From positions 186,001-250,000 of the forward strand of contig JAFKAC010000005.1 in NCBI GenBank assembly GCA_025766275.1: 64,000 bases of DNA, written 5' to 3'. The stretch's first letter is position 1, and each line of letters opens with the position of its first letter. Below are positions 38,401 through 48,934 of this stretch, in pieces. Made by a program: the position numbers and the translations under genes. Under the pieces are notes generated by a model. That model saw only the letters and a list, made by a program, of their open reading frames with translations. It did no database searches and was not told the origin of the DNA. The DNA comes from Lactarius indigo. Lineage: Eukaryota > Basidiomycota > Agaricomycetes > Russulales > Russulaceae.

Positions 38401-41363
38401 CGTAGAAGAGGTCCGTAATCTCCAGGATTGACTCTTCCTCGTTTCGTTCGCTCCCTGCTGACAACCTCTTTATCATTATCATACATATATATATATATAT
38501 TCCGGAGCAAGTAACTAAAGCTGAATTTGGTCGGCCGTGGACCATTTAAGGAAACAATTCCGCTGCGGCGCTGGGGACCTTTCTCATAGCGTTTCCCTCA
38601 CCTCGCAGAGTAACTTGCTGAACAGCGCGTCGAGGTGTAAGCGATAATCGATATGATATCGAATGCTGAATGGTCGTGTTCTAGGTCTGCTCAGATTTAA
38701 TACTTTGAGCCGAGACTGCCCCATCAACCTCGGGGGGCGCGTTGCGTTGTTAGCCTCATTGGCTCCGCCTTGCGCTGCTCTAGACCTAACGTTATGCCCT
38801 TGACTTCTTCAGCACGACAAATTGCATACCTAGTGTCGTGATTGGGCATTTGCTGCGCGGCGACTTCCGGGACCGTGAGGATTTCTCTAACTGTGCCCGC
38901 ATAACTGCATCTTACTGAATGTACACGGCATTCGGCGTTGCCACGAACATCTGGTCTAGACCTCTCCCAGGCGCAGACGGGAATGGCCGCTTGTAGAGGG
39001 TTATTGGGGTTGTATTCTTGTGTGAAGCGACCTCTGAAGAACACGAAGGGGTTCCTCAAATCTCGATCCGGTGGGATTGTTTCTGGAAGACGTACGCTGG
39101 GGACGGATTTACCCTAACTTGTTCTCTCTTACAACCGGTGTTTCCGATTACAGTTCGTGATGAACTTGTCGTCCGAGATGAATCATATGTGGTTGAGTCA
39201 CTTTAGAATTCTTCGTATTGTTGTTTACTTTTAATCCAGGACTCGTCGTATCAATCGCCGTTACGGAGGTCAGCTTTGTCGGCATCCCCATCTGGCAGTT
39301 GAACGTTAGCTGTCATGACCTCTATGTTCTAGAACACACTCTCGAGAAAGTTAACGACAAAATCAGACCGTGTGGGGATGTCAAGCGCTCCTGCCGCCGG
39401 CTATGCGACCGTCATGCATCGTGAACTAACATAATTCCAAAACTCGGGAGCGAAATCTTTGAACATCTTGGCGTCACCATGCGAACGCTAGTGTTTCAAG
39501 TTCAATTGGTAACGGGGTAATACAGCGCCTTTCGCGGCCCCAGGGGACTGCCGTTCGTGCGCGACAGCTACGTTCTCTGAAACGCTGTGCGCCTGTCAAG
39601 AGCCGCAGGCCGATGCCGACGCTTCGAACAGCAAACAAACAATTGTCGCTATCGTTACGGGCCCGAGGGTTTGGAAAGCGTCTGATTGCTTGTATCGGTT
39701 CTAGCCCTCGACCGATACTGTGTATTACTGTGTACTGCTGTGCATAAGCAAAAAAAAAAAAGACGCCTACCAGGTAAGTTAGTATATTTTTTCGCTTCGA
39801 TTGCACCTCGACAGGCTGAATTCAATCACCACGTGTCTGCCCTGTCACCTGTGGTACGGCACTATTCACGTGGGCCTAGACTGAACGACTGACACTGGCA
39901 GACAACGAACTTCTGGACATTTCCCGCCAAATACCGAATACCCGTCCGTTTAAACGGGCGCCCGGAATTTACCATCCGTCCTGCCTAGCCTCGTCGCGTG
40001 GTCCTGGCGCTTAATAGGGCACGCTCGTTTGCCTGTCACCTCTGGTGATCCCATGACCTGCGTATTGACGGGTGGGAAGGTGATGCATGCAGGGCTGGCG
40101 GTAAGGTACGAGATAACCCGAATTGGATGCCTTCTCCTATGATACTTCTCTGACGAACAAGACCAGAGGCAAGCCTGCCTAGCACATGATTGAATAAATG
40201 GCCTGGGAACCGCCAAGGTGACACTATAATGGAGCACTATATTCTGCAGGCGGGATTATCTTTGGGGGTGAGTGTGTATGCCTTGCGTCGGGTCTGGGCA
40301 TCTGGGTCTGGGCTGTCGGTGTCATATCCCCCCCGAATTGTCGGGGTCAACATGATTGGCCTAACATTGGATCGAATAATCAAATAACGGACTGACAGAG
40401 GCTATTTCCCATAAGCAGGTTTAAAGGTAAGTAATTTCTACTTTTTCCTATATAATACTACGAACGGGTAAAACTGAATGTTGCATTCCTAGGGTTAGGG
40501 TTTCATCCGCGCGCACGTTGATGGGGCCGCGCGTCCCCCCATGTAGGCTCTAGTTGGCTAGACTGTCTCCAAATACGAAGGGCAGACCAAAAATGGCCAG
40601 TACATTCCAGATAAGGGACCGCACTCCTGGGGTCGAACGATACTTCTTGACCTCCGTCGGCCTCTTCTCTCCGCTCGGGTTGTGTAGTGTCCGCCGGGGT
40701 TACTCCAAGGCCAAGGCAGGGCATCCAATCGAATAATGAGTATCCGGATCTCTAGATGATAATTGTATGACTATGATCTGGTTACTATTCGCTATCGGGC
40801 TACCTGGGCTACCTTACCTCTCTGGACAGCTTCTGAAAGCCGATGTTTGAGTCTGGGGTTCCAAAATCATACAGCTGCATACATTCCGCCGGGCGACGGC
40901 CCGCTGAACGATTTTGTCTGGTAGTTATTCGTCACTACTACGTACTCTTGGAATAGGAACGGTTACGCCGATCGTGATACTTATACGGCCTTGCTCTCCG
41001 TAACAAGGCGATGGCCTCGGTCATTTCCTCACGCCGTCGCTCGGAGCGAGGAATACTGGAGTGGTTCTCACGCAATTCCCAGCCAGGTGTACTAGTAAGC
41101 ACTCAGTAGTCCAGGCCTCCTTCACTAGTGCGGCTCAACCGGCTCCGACTCCCGTGCACTATAGTAGGTTGTGTTATTGGATCCAATTGAGGCTGTTCCT
41201 CTTACACAGCCTGGGTCGCCATTTTCCTGGTCCCTTCTATGTGTTGTGGGGTCATACAAAATATCACTCCCAGATCACCTATAAGGCTCACGACAAGACA
41301 TCATCTGGAGGGCTCACCTCTCACCCCACAACCTCTCGTTCTCTCCCCAACCCGTCCCTCCAC
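35442..41363. other. Long gene-poor region
   Basis: About 5.9 kb upstream of thioredoxin reductase without a gene I can support. Many short frames on both strands lack domains. Around 37670-37800 the plus strand reads like decayed protein (a segment with LTRDYLDRLEVSIYLVTGG). There is an (AT)n tract at 38485-38500 and an isolated double TTAGGG near 40493. Probably old repeats eroded beyond recognition. Confidence 0.45.
38485..38500. repeat. (AT)8 microsatellite
   Basis: Eight uninterrupted AT units. Confidence 0.9.
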
Positions 41364-41773
41364 ATGAGTGCGCCGACTGGCACCCCCAACAACGTCACCA
41401 TCAACTCTCCGTCTACCATTAAGTGGATGGTGGGGGGTTCTGGAGGTATACTCTCTGTTTAGAGAAACGTGGTCGAGGCTGACTCGGCGCAGTGCTCTTC
41501 CTATTCGCCCTCGGCACTTTCTTATATCTCGCTTGCCAGCGCGGTGCCCAGAGGGTACCGTCGGTTGAGGAGAACGATATCCGACCGTTGCATCCTCGCC
41601 CACACCTTGCGACGAAGATCGCGTTTCCAGTTTCGGGCGTAGCCAGAGGCCATCTTTATCGAGGGGCCCCTTCACCCAGCACTTCTGCGGCGTCATCAAT
41701 GCCGCCTGTCAGAAGGGACAAGGCCCCGGGGGGTTCTGTACTAGCTCCTGGTTCACGACTCGCGCTCGCTTGA
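41364..41773 (+). CDS. Small single-pass membrane protein
   Basis: Two exons, 41364-41445 and 41493-41773, join in phase 1 across a 47-bp GT-AG intron to 120 aa. The start MSAPTGTPNNVTINSPSTIK is short and polar, so there is no cleavable signal. One membrane segment follows, spanning the intron (GSGVLFLFALGTFLYLACQR). The rest is a Pro/Ser/Arg-rich tail. The intron lies after a Gly codon just before the membrane segment, as intron 1 does in the 21.8-31.9 kb family, and the tail length is similar. It may be a distant relative that lacks the signal peptide and intron 2. It lies directly upstream of the AAA-ATPase array on the same strand. Function unknown. Confidence 0.6.
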
Positions 41774-42212
41774 AGAAAGAGTTGATCTGAGATATTTAGA
41801 AGATCTGATTAGGGTCCTCCATGAGATTGGCGTTAAGGCTGTGGTTTGTGGACGCGTCACACGATTTCGAGTTTTTTTTTGTTTTGTACTTTTCCTATTT
41901 TTTTTAAACAGTTCCTCTCTTATTTGTGATATATTTGTGCCGAATGTTGAAGGTTTTCCGTACAGGAGATCGGGGGTTTACGACCATGTTGTAGCTTTGG
42001 TAAATTTGAAAAGTCTGCAGACAGTTCAGTTTGTGGGGTTAGGGTCACAACGGAGGTCACATGCGTTCGGCCGCGCCATTGACTCTCTGACTCTCAGCCA
42101 TCCAGTCCAGCGCCAGCGCGCAACTCTACTTCGTTCTCAACAAAGAAGTGCTCTGCCTTCCTCAGCTGGCCCCTCGTGCAGCCACATCATCTAGACCATC
42201 TATCGTGTGGGA

Positions 42213-43716
42213 ATGGCCATCTCCACTACCACAAGGAAGGCCATCTTTGACGGTGAGCTGATCCCGAATTCCCGAATCCGAGTCACCGTAGATGGTTGAT
42301 GTTGTTTCCACTTGCTACTAGTGGCAATATTCATAGCTTCTCAGGCACGTCTCTGCCTACGCGGGTGAAGAATTAACTCACAGCCCCACAGGCTGCGGCA
42401 TGGTACACAGTCCAGGTTGGTTTCGCTCTCTCATTCGTCGTTATCTCCGATTTCGAAGGAATTTACAGTGGATAATCAACTCGTATGGAACTGAAGGGTC
42501 GAAGGAGGTAGCGAAACCGATGGAAGCATTGAAGAAACTTGGACACGAAAAGCTGAAATTGAATGAACACGAAAGTGAGTTTTCATTATCTCGGTCCGGC
42601 CTGCAACTTTTACATATCTTTATAGAACGGATTGCGTCCGAGGTTATCCACCCTGATGATATCGAGGTTCGATTCACAGGTATGCTCTGTGCGAATACTC
42701 ATTCTTGCTCTAATCCCATATGATAGATGTTGGCGGTCTGGAGGACATCATATCTTCGTTACAAGAATCCGTCATCATCCCCCTTCTGTATCCCGGCCTC
42801 TTTCGTTCGTCATCGGCTCTCTTGACGGCACCCAAGGGAGTCCTGCTTTATGGGCCACCAGGTTGTGGTAAAACGATGCTCGCAAAGGCCCTTGCGAAGG
42901 AGTCCGGCGCGACGTTCATTAACATCGCACCATCGGTGTTGACGAACAAGTGGTTCGGGGAATCGAGCAAATTAGTTGCTGGGTTATTTAGTCTGGCACG
43001 GAAGACGCAACCGAGTATCATCTTCATAGATGAAATCGATTCGTTTCTCCGTGAGCGGAGCAAGGGTGACCACGAAGTCACTGCAATGATGAAAGCAGAA
43101 TTCATGACGTGCATTTTCTTTCTTTCTCGCCGTGACGCGTGTATCTAAAATCTCTACAGTTTATGGGACGGTCTCCTCTCGGGCTCGGATAGGATATTGA
43201 TCCTGGGCGCGACGAATAGAGTTCGGGACATTGATCCGGCTTTCCTTAGACGAATGCCGAAACAGTTCCCCCTTTCATTACCTGACGCTACGCAGCGGGA
43301 GAAGATACTGACTTTGGTAGGTTGGCTGGTTAATGTCGAGGCTTGTCCTTAATGAACCAATACCCTTCTCAGATGCTCAAGGATGTGCCGCTTGCCCCAC
43401 ATTTCCCTATACGGGCCCTGGCCGAGTATTCGAGGGGAAAGTCGGGTTCGGACTTAAAAGAGTTGTGTCGAAATGCTGCGATGTTGCCCGTACGCGAACT
43501 TGTACGTCAGGCTAAAGGTGACGTCGCCCTTCTTGCTCGCGGCCAAGACGAGGTGAGTACGCGTCTCCCTCCCAGTTGATCTATTCAGCAACGTGTTCTC
43601 CGCAGGGCCTCGAACTTCGTCCCCTTACGATCGAAGACTTTGTTAGTCCAGACGGTACTTCGATAGCCGTGCACGCCCAGTTGGATGCTTTCGACCCTGT
43701 AGAACCGCTGGATTGA
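42213..43716 (+). CDS. Msp1/ATAD1-like AAA ATPase, array copy 1 (no C-terminal tail)
   Basis: Msp1/ATAD1 is a hexameric AAA ATPase anchored in the outer mitochondrial and peroxisomal membranes that pulls out mislocalised tail-anchored proteins. Nine exons fit in phase: 42213-42252, 42322-42344, 42392-42415, 42469-42574, 42626-42679, 42727-43108, 43160-43316, 43373-43552, 43606-43716, giving 358 aa. N-terminal membrane segment [19 protein letters not shown], then the linker [20 protein letters not shown]. Walker A GPPGCGKT at about 125-132, pore loop NKWFGES (Phe where known Msp1 has Tyr), Walker B IIFIDEID at about 180-187, sensor ILGATNR, arginine finger FLRRMPK, C-terminal [14 protein letters not shown]. 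Ends shortly after the AAA domain (EPLD), as canonical Msp1 does. Intron 2 would use a GC donor where the other copies have GT. Probably closest to the ancestral form. Confidence 0.88.
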
Positions 43717-44954
43717 CCTCCTTACCAAACTTAGATTGGACTATATCGTACCCCCGCTCAAATAATTAATATGTACTAGTCGCAGTACGGTGGGGAGCCT
43801 ATGCATCCCCTGCACCTATCATGTCGCTTCACCTACCATCACCTCTCGACTGCAGGTTGGCGAGCGCGGAAACAAAGATCCTCGCAAAGCTAGTCTTCTC
43901 ATTCCGCTCGGGGTATGTGGCTCTGATTGTCATTTTTGCGGGGCCGGAAACGCCGCCGTATTCAAGAGAAATAGACATAACATATCTGATCGCTCTTCTT
44001 ACGGTCTATGCATGAATGGGCAATGGGCAATGGACAATGTGAGACAGCGTGCGGCGTGCATGTGAAATGTCGGGGTCTTATGACAGCCGCAGTCACTGTA
44101 AATCATTTTTACTCCAGAATTTATCTGTTCACACTCAGGGCTCCGAGAACCCAACTGCCGAGCCATCAGAGCCGCCTTACAAGTAAACTCCTCAATACAA
44201 GTACGTCAAATTCGGACCATATCATGTACTCGTGATTTCAGCGCGTCGGCGTCGTGAGATGTACAAGCAGGGCCTCTCAGCGCCACCCGCGATGAAAGAA
44301 AGAATCCCTCGGTGATTGGTTCATCTGTAAAATTGGAGCCTGTCAAAGGCCGTCAGGGACCGGTCTGGACCGGTCCCTGACAGTCTCCGATTTTACAGAT
44401 GCTTGTATGGCTCTGCGTAAATGGCGCGTATCCTTTGCGATACCATGCAGACACCAACGACTACTGTACTGGTAGGACGATATCTAGGCACCAGAACGAA
44501 GGTGCGCAGAGAAGGCGAGCTCTGTCCAAGGCTGCACTTATCGCATTCGTTGTATTTTTATTATGTGTGCTGCTGTAGTGGAGATTGGATTGGAAAGTAC
44601 CGGGGTCAGTCAGATCAGCAAGATGTCACAATAATGCCCCATAAAAGGAAGGCCTGGCAACCATAGACCCATATCTGGTTCTTCGCCGGAGGCCGTCCTC
44701 TGTGACATATGTGGAAATGTGGTATGGCGATGCTCCGGCAGCTCTGCACAAGTAGCGCCCATCGTCCCCTTAACAATTGCTGCTACTCTGTATTTAGGGT
44801 CACAATCGAGGTCTCTTGTGTTCGGCAAGCCTGTACCATCACCCGGCTGTTCAATTCAGCGCGCAACTCCAACTTATTCTTAACAGGGTGCTCAATCTCT
44901 TTTTGGTGTTCATCCAGGGCCTGCAGCTACAGCCATCCAGATTGTCGCGCGGGG
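43717..44954. other. Intergenic, unit 1 to 2
   Basis: Shared 3' and 5' blocks of the array, interrupted at 44322-44401 by a foldback insertion. No gene seen. Confidence 0.6.
44322..44401. mobile_element. 80-bp foldback insertion in an array spacer
   Basis: Outer arms CATCTGTAAAATTGG and CCGATTTTACAGATG are inverted copies, and inner arms GTCAGGGACCGGT / ACCGGTCCCTGAC pair around CTGG. Homologous spacers at about 48345-48360 and 57630 lack it: GATTGGTT continues directly into GTATGG at 48345. The flanking TT occurs on both sides and may be a target duplication. Probably a tiny MITE. Confidence 0.8.
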
Positions 44955-46509
44955 ATGGCCATCTCATTTTACCGTGACATCATTATCCGTGACTTGAGTC
45001 AGTTGATCCAGAGTCCGAGTCATTATGGATTGTTGATCCTTTCTGCTTGCTATGTAGGGGTGATGGCCAGGGTGATGGCCAGGGTGATGGTATCGTTCAT
45101 AGTTACTTGGGTGCGTCTCTTTCGACGCCGATTATGTACGGGAAGCTTTCTAGTAAACCTCTCACAGGTTGTAACATGGTCAATCACGGTCAGTTTTACT
45201 CTCCCTTCGTTGTTATTTTCAAGTTCAATGAGAGTTTCAGTGGTTACGCGACCCCAAGTTGTATGGGCTCGAAGGGTCGAAGGAAGAACATGAAATAACA
45301 ATAACGATGGAAACATTGAAGAAACTTGGATATGGAGAGCTCAAGTTGGATGAATACGAAAGTCAGTTCACATCAACTCTGCCCGGCCTGCAGGTTTCAC
45401 AGATCTGCATAGAGAAAATTGCATCCGAGATCATTCACCCTGATCATATCGATGTTCGACTCACAGGTATGCCCCCCGCGAATCCTCCTTGCACCTTAAC
45501 TTTGAGTCCGTATGATAGATATTGGCGGCCTGGAACACATCATATCTTCATTACGAGAATCCGTCATCATCCCCCTTCTGAACCCCGACCTGTTTCGCTC
45601 ATCCGCTCTCTTGACGGCACCCAAAGGCGTCCTACTTCATGGGCCGCCAGGATGTGGCAAAACGATGCTAGCAAAAGCCCTCGCGAAGGAGTCTGGCGCG
45701 ACGTTCATTAACATCTCACCATCGGTGTTAACGAACAAGTGGTTCGGAGAATCGAACAAATTAGTTGCTGGATTATTCAGCCTAGCACGGAAGACGCAGC
45801 CTAGTATCATCTTCATAGACGAGATCGATTCGCTCCTCGCTGAGCGAAGCGAGCATAATCACGAGACCACTACAATGATGAAAGCAGAATTCTTGGCGTG
45901 CGTCGGGTTTTTGTTTGGTTTTTTTGGCGGAGACACGGGTTTCTGACGTCTTTTCAGCTTATGGGATGGTCTCCTCTCTGGCTCCGATAGTATATTAATC
46001 CTTGGGGCGACGAACAGAATTGAAAGCATTGATCCAGCTTTCCTTAGACGAATGCCGAAACAATTTCCCATTTCCTTACCTGACGCAGCGCAGCGAGAGA
46101 GGATCCTGAGGTTGGTAAGTTGGCTCGTCAATCTTGAGCTCGGTTCCATGCCACCCTTTTGTCCTTGATGCGCTAATACTCTTCTCAGCTGCTTAGTGAT
46201 GTGCGGCTTGCCCCAAATTTCCCTATGCAGGTCCTAGTTGAGCATTCGAGTGGAAAGTCGGGTTCAGACCTGAAAGAGTTGTGTCGAGAGGCTGCAATGT
46301 TACCCGTTCGCGAACTTTTGCGCCAGGGTAACGGTGACGCCGCTTTTCTTGCTCGTGGCCAAGGCGAGGTGCGTGTTCTCATCTCCTTTCAGTTGATCTT
46401 TTCGGAAACACGTTCTGGACAGGGCCTTGAACTTCGCCCCCTTACGATCAAAGACTTCATCACTCCAGGTAGATCTTCGGTGGTCGTGCATGATATTGAT
46501 GTACAGTAG
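44955..46509 (+). CDS. Msp1/ATAD1-like AAA ATPase, array copy 2
   Basis: Exons 44955-44988, 45058-45110, 45168-45188, 45241-45361, 45413-45466, 45519-45897, 45958-46114, 46189-46368 and 46423-46509 join in phase to 361 aa, ending in TAG at 46507-46509. Walker A GPPGCGKT, pore loop NKWFGESNK and Walker [12 protein letters not shown] are intact; after Walker B the sequence diverges ([16 protein letters not shown]). Exon 2 is 24 nt longer than in copies 3-5 because an 11-12 nt unit (GTGATGGCCAGG) is repeated, inserting MARVMARV into the N-terminal anchor. If 46469-46506 (GT...AG, 38 nt) is spliced out, the frame bypasses the TAG and runs to 46895, giving 477 aa with the membrane tail found in copies 3-5. 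Which form is made cannot be told from sequence. Confidence 0.82.
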
Positions 46510-46895
46510 GTGGATCTTCGATGGCCGTGCACGCTCAGTCGGATGCTGTCGGCTCTATAATGCCACTGGATGGTACCCGACGTAACTGGATGCAAAGTTT
46601 GAATATAACAGGAAGGGAGGTGCGGGTGAGGGCGCCTTCTATGTGGGCACTGATGAGGGGTCTGACGCGAGGCCTAGGCATTATCTGCCTTCTCGGAGTC
46701 TCTTTTTTCATCGAGTGGATCTTGGCATGGCTCGCCGACCTTTGCTTTTCCGCGCTCGTCTTGCCCTGTTATCATGTCCTTGTCGGTATTATTGACAATA
46801 TATTTTCTCTCCCCCTCATTGTCTTCCTCATATTATCCCTCGTATTATCCCTCCTTTATTCTTTCTTTGTTCATAGACGCATCATTGTTCTCTAA
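46507..46895 (+). CDS. Membrane-tail exon of copy 2 (alternative or detached)
   Basis: Continues the copy 2 frame if the 38-nt segment 46469-46506 is removed. It first matches the repeat unit of copy 3 once (VHAQSDAVGSIMPLDG), then has a basic stretch and three or four hydrophobic segments (LGIICLLGVSFFIEWILAWL, LCFSALVLPCYHVLVGII, FSLPLIVFLILSLVLSLLY), ending in HRRIIVL. Copies 3-5 carry homologous but shorter tails directly in frame. Without the small intron it would be an untranslated 3' region. Its intact reading frame argues for use. Confidence 0.55.
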
Positions 46896-48934
46896 TATTC
46901 GCCACAACTACGGTTCCTAGGGCCCTCGTAGACAGGCCCGCGAACCCACGCCTCGTACCGTCTTTGTTTGCTACGCCCGCACCCCCCTATATTCGCCCAT
47001 ATCCCTCTTGTCTTGGGTACCACGCGTATTTTGGCACCCTTTGTATTGCGTCTCGGCCACTCGTGCATTACCAGTATCTCGTTTCCATTTTCCGTTGTGC
47101 CTCATCTCCACCCTACATCTCATATCGTACTTCCTACACCATACATTTCTTCCCCCTTGCCTTGCTGTCCCCCCACTTCATATTTAAGCACCACCTTTGC
47201 TTTACCAAAACAGTGCTCACCACCGTTGTTACATGATCCTATTTTTAGACCTCCGTGATCCCCGAGGCCAGGTACACTCGAAGGATAAAACTTGCAAATC
47301 GGGCACTCGTCTTCCCCCTGTCGCTCACTCTTGTCCGTATTTGTTGAAATACAGTGAGCCCATGCGCAACTTGCCTCGGCATCGGGCATCTCCCGCTCAT
47401 GAAGTGGATACGTATGTGCTCGTGTTACGCGTTGTATTGTACTGAGAGTACATGCCCTGGAGGCGTGCAAAGAGTGGTCTCGCACCACGATCGTTGCCGC
47501 TTAGTGTCTCAACTACGAATGTTTAATCAAGGACAATCCCCTGGACTAACATTTTGGTGTTTAGTTTTGGTGTTCATTTCTCTGTCCAACTACAGAAGGT
47601 GGACCTCCGTCCTCATGAATTCACAAGTAGATACTGTATTTACGACGTATTTAGCACGTATTATACACCTGGTGCTCCAGTTGTTCACACTACGAGCGTC
47701 TGAAGCATCTGGAAAAACCTCCCGGAATAATGCCGTGACGCGATAATTAATGATAATTAAGACTAGCGAGCACTGGCGACATCATACAGTAATGTCAATA
47801 ATTCTTGCTCAATACGGAAATTATCAAAGTAGGTTTTTCCTGATGACTGTGCCAGTATCCGAGTCCCAGTCTGCTGCTTTTCAACAGCATTCTCGCTCTT
47901 CCCTTGTCCTTGCGCTCCCTGAATGCCTCTGGGATAGTATCCGTGCCAATATCTTCCCACTCTCGAGTCATCGGATATCGGTTCGCTCTTACATTCCGTA
48001 ACAGCCGCAGTGTTTTTTTTTTGAGTTCTATTTCCGTGCACTTCGCCGTGTATTACTGGTTTGTGTTCCTCAATTTCCCGCCGGTGAACGTCCAAGGGAA
48101 CATAGTGAATATTTTTAGTAATTTTTTACTCACGGGTGTCTGTTCATACTCGACTCTCGGGTGCCCCCAGAACCTGGCTTCCGAGCCACAAGAGCCCCCC
48201 AGAGCCACCTTACAAGCGAACTCTCCGATGCCAGTACGCCAAATTCGGACCATATACTGTACTCGTAATTTCGGCGCCGCGGCGTCGTGAGATGTACAAG
48301 CAGGGGTTCTCGGCGCCACCCACAACGAGAGAAGGAATCCCACGCCGATTGGTTGTATGGCCCTGTGTAAATGGCGCGTATCCCCTGCGATACCATGTCA
48401 GGTTGAGCCCCGTGGGGCGCGTGGAAACGGAGACATAGTAACAGGAGGAGAAACGTGAGACAAGTGTCCACTCTTACCTAGTCGGGTTCCGGTGGCACAT
48501 CGGGAGGGGGCGGGCCGGATTCCGGACGGGACGCTACCATGCGGACTTCCGACGACTACTTCACTCGCAGGGCGACATCTAGGCGACAGAACGTGAAGGT
48601 GCGCAAAGAAGACGGGATCTGTCCGAGGGCATCCATCGCGCTGACCGCAATTTTTTCTAGTACGCGACATGATCTTGCTGGTTTTGGTTTTTGCCAAGTC
48701 TTCTGTGACATAACCTAGTTCGGCGATGTGGTGCTTCGGCAGCCGCATGCAGCGCGCGTGTCGTCCTTACTTCCCACTGGGCTTAGGGTCACAACTTGCG
48801 TTCGACCACCGCGCCCCATCGCCCAGCTGCTCTACCCACCGTACAATCCCAGCTTGTTCTCATCAGAGTGCTCAATCCTTTGATTCCTTTCCAGCTGCTC
48901 GTCTTGTAGCTACATCGTGCGACATCGTGCGAGG
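46896..48934. other. Intergenic, unit 2 to 3
   Basis: Array-specific 3' blocks (about 46905-47000), then a segment partly different from the other units (about 47250-47850), then shared 5' blocks from about 48130. No gene seen; the 5' block AGGGTCACAA starts near 48787. Confidence 0.55.

Noticed and set aside
40493..40503. Telomere-like TTAGGG motif
   Set aside because: Only two units in the middle of the window; too short to indicate a former chromosome end.
42416..42468. Stops in the region encoding the start of all five ATPases (also 45189-45240, 49137-49187, 54652-54704, 58371-58423)
   Set aside because: Each stop falls in a conserved intron (mostly donor GTCAGT, acceptor TTTCAG). Splicing joins the membrane-anchor exon to the linker exon in phase in every copy.
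42575..42625. Apparent insertion ([17 protein letters not shown]) in the linker before the AAA domain of copy 1
   Set aside because: It is a 51-nt intron: known Msp1 proteins lack this segment, and the flanking exons restore the usual linker ending in [11 protein letters not shown].
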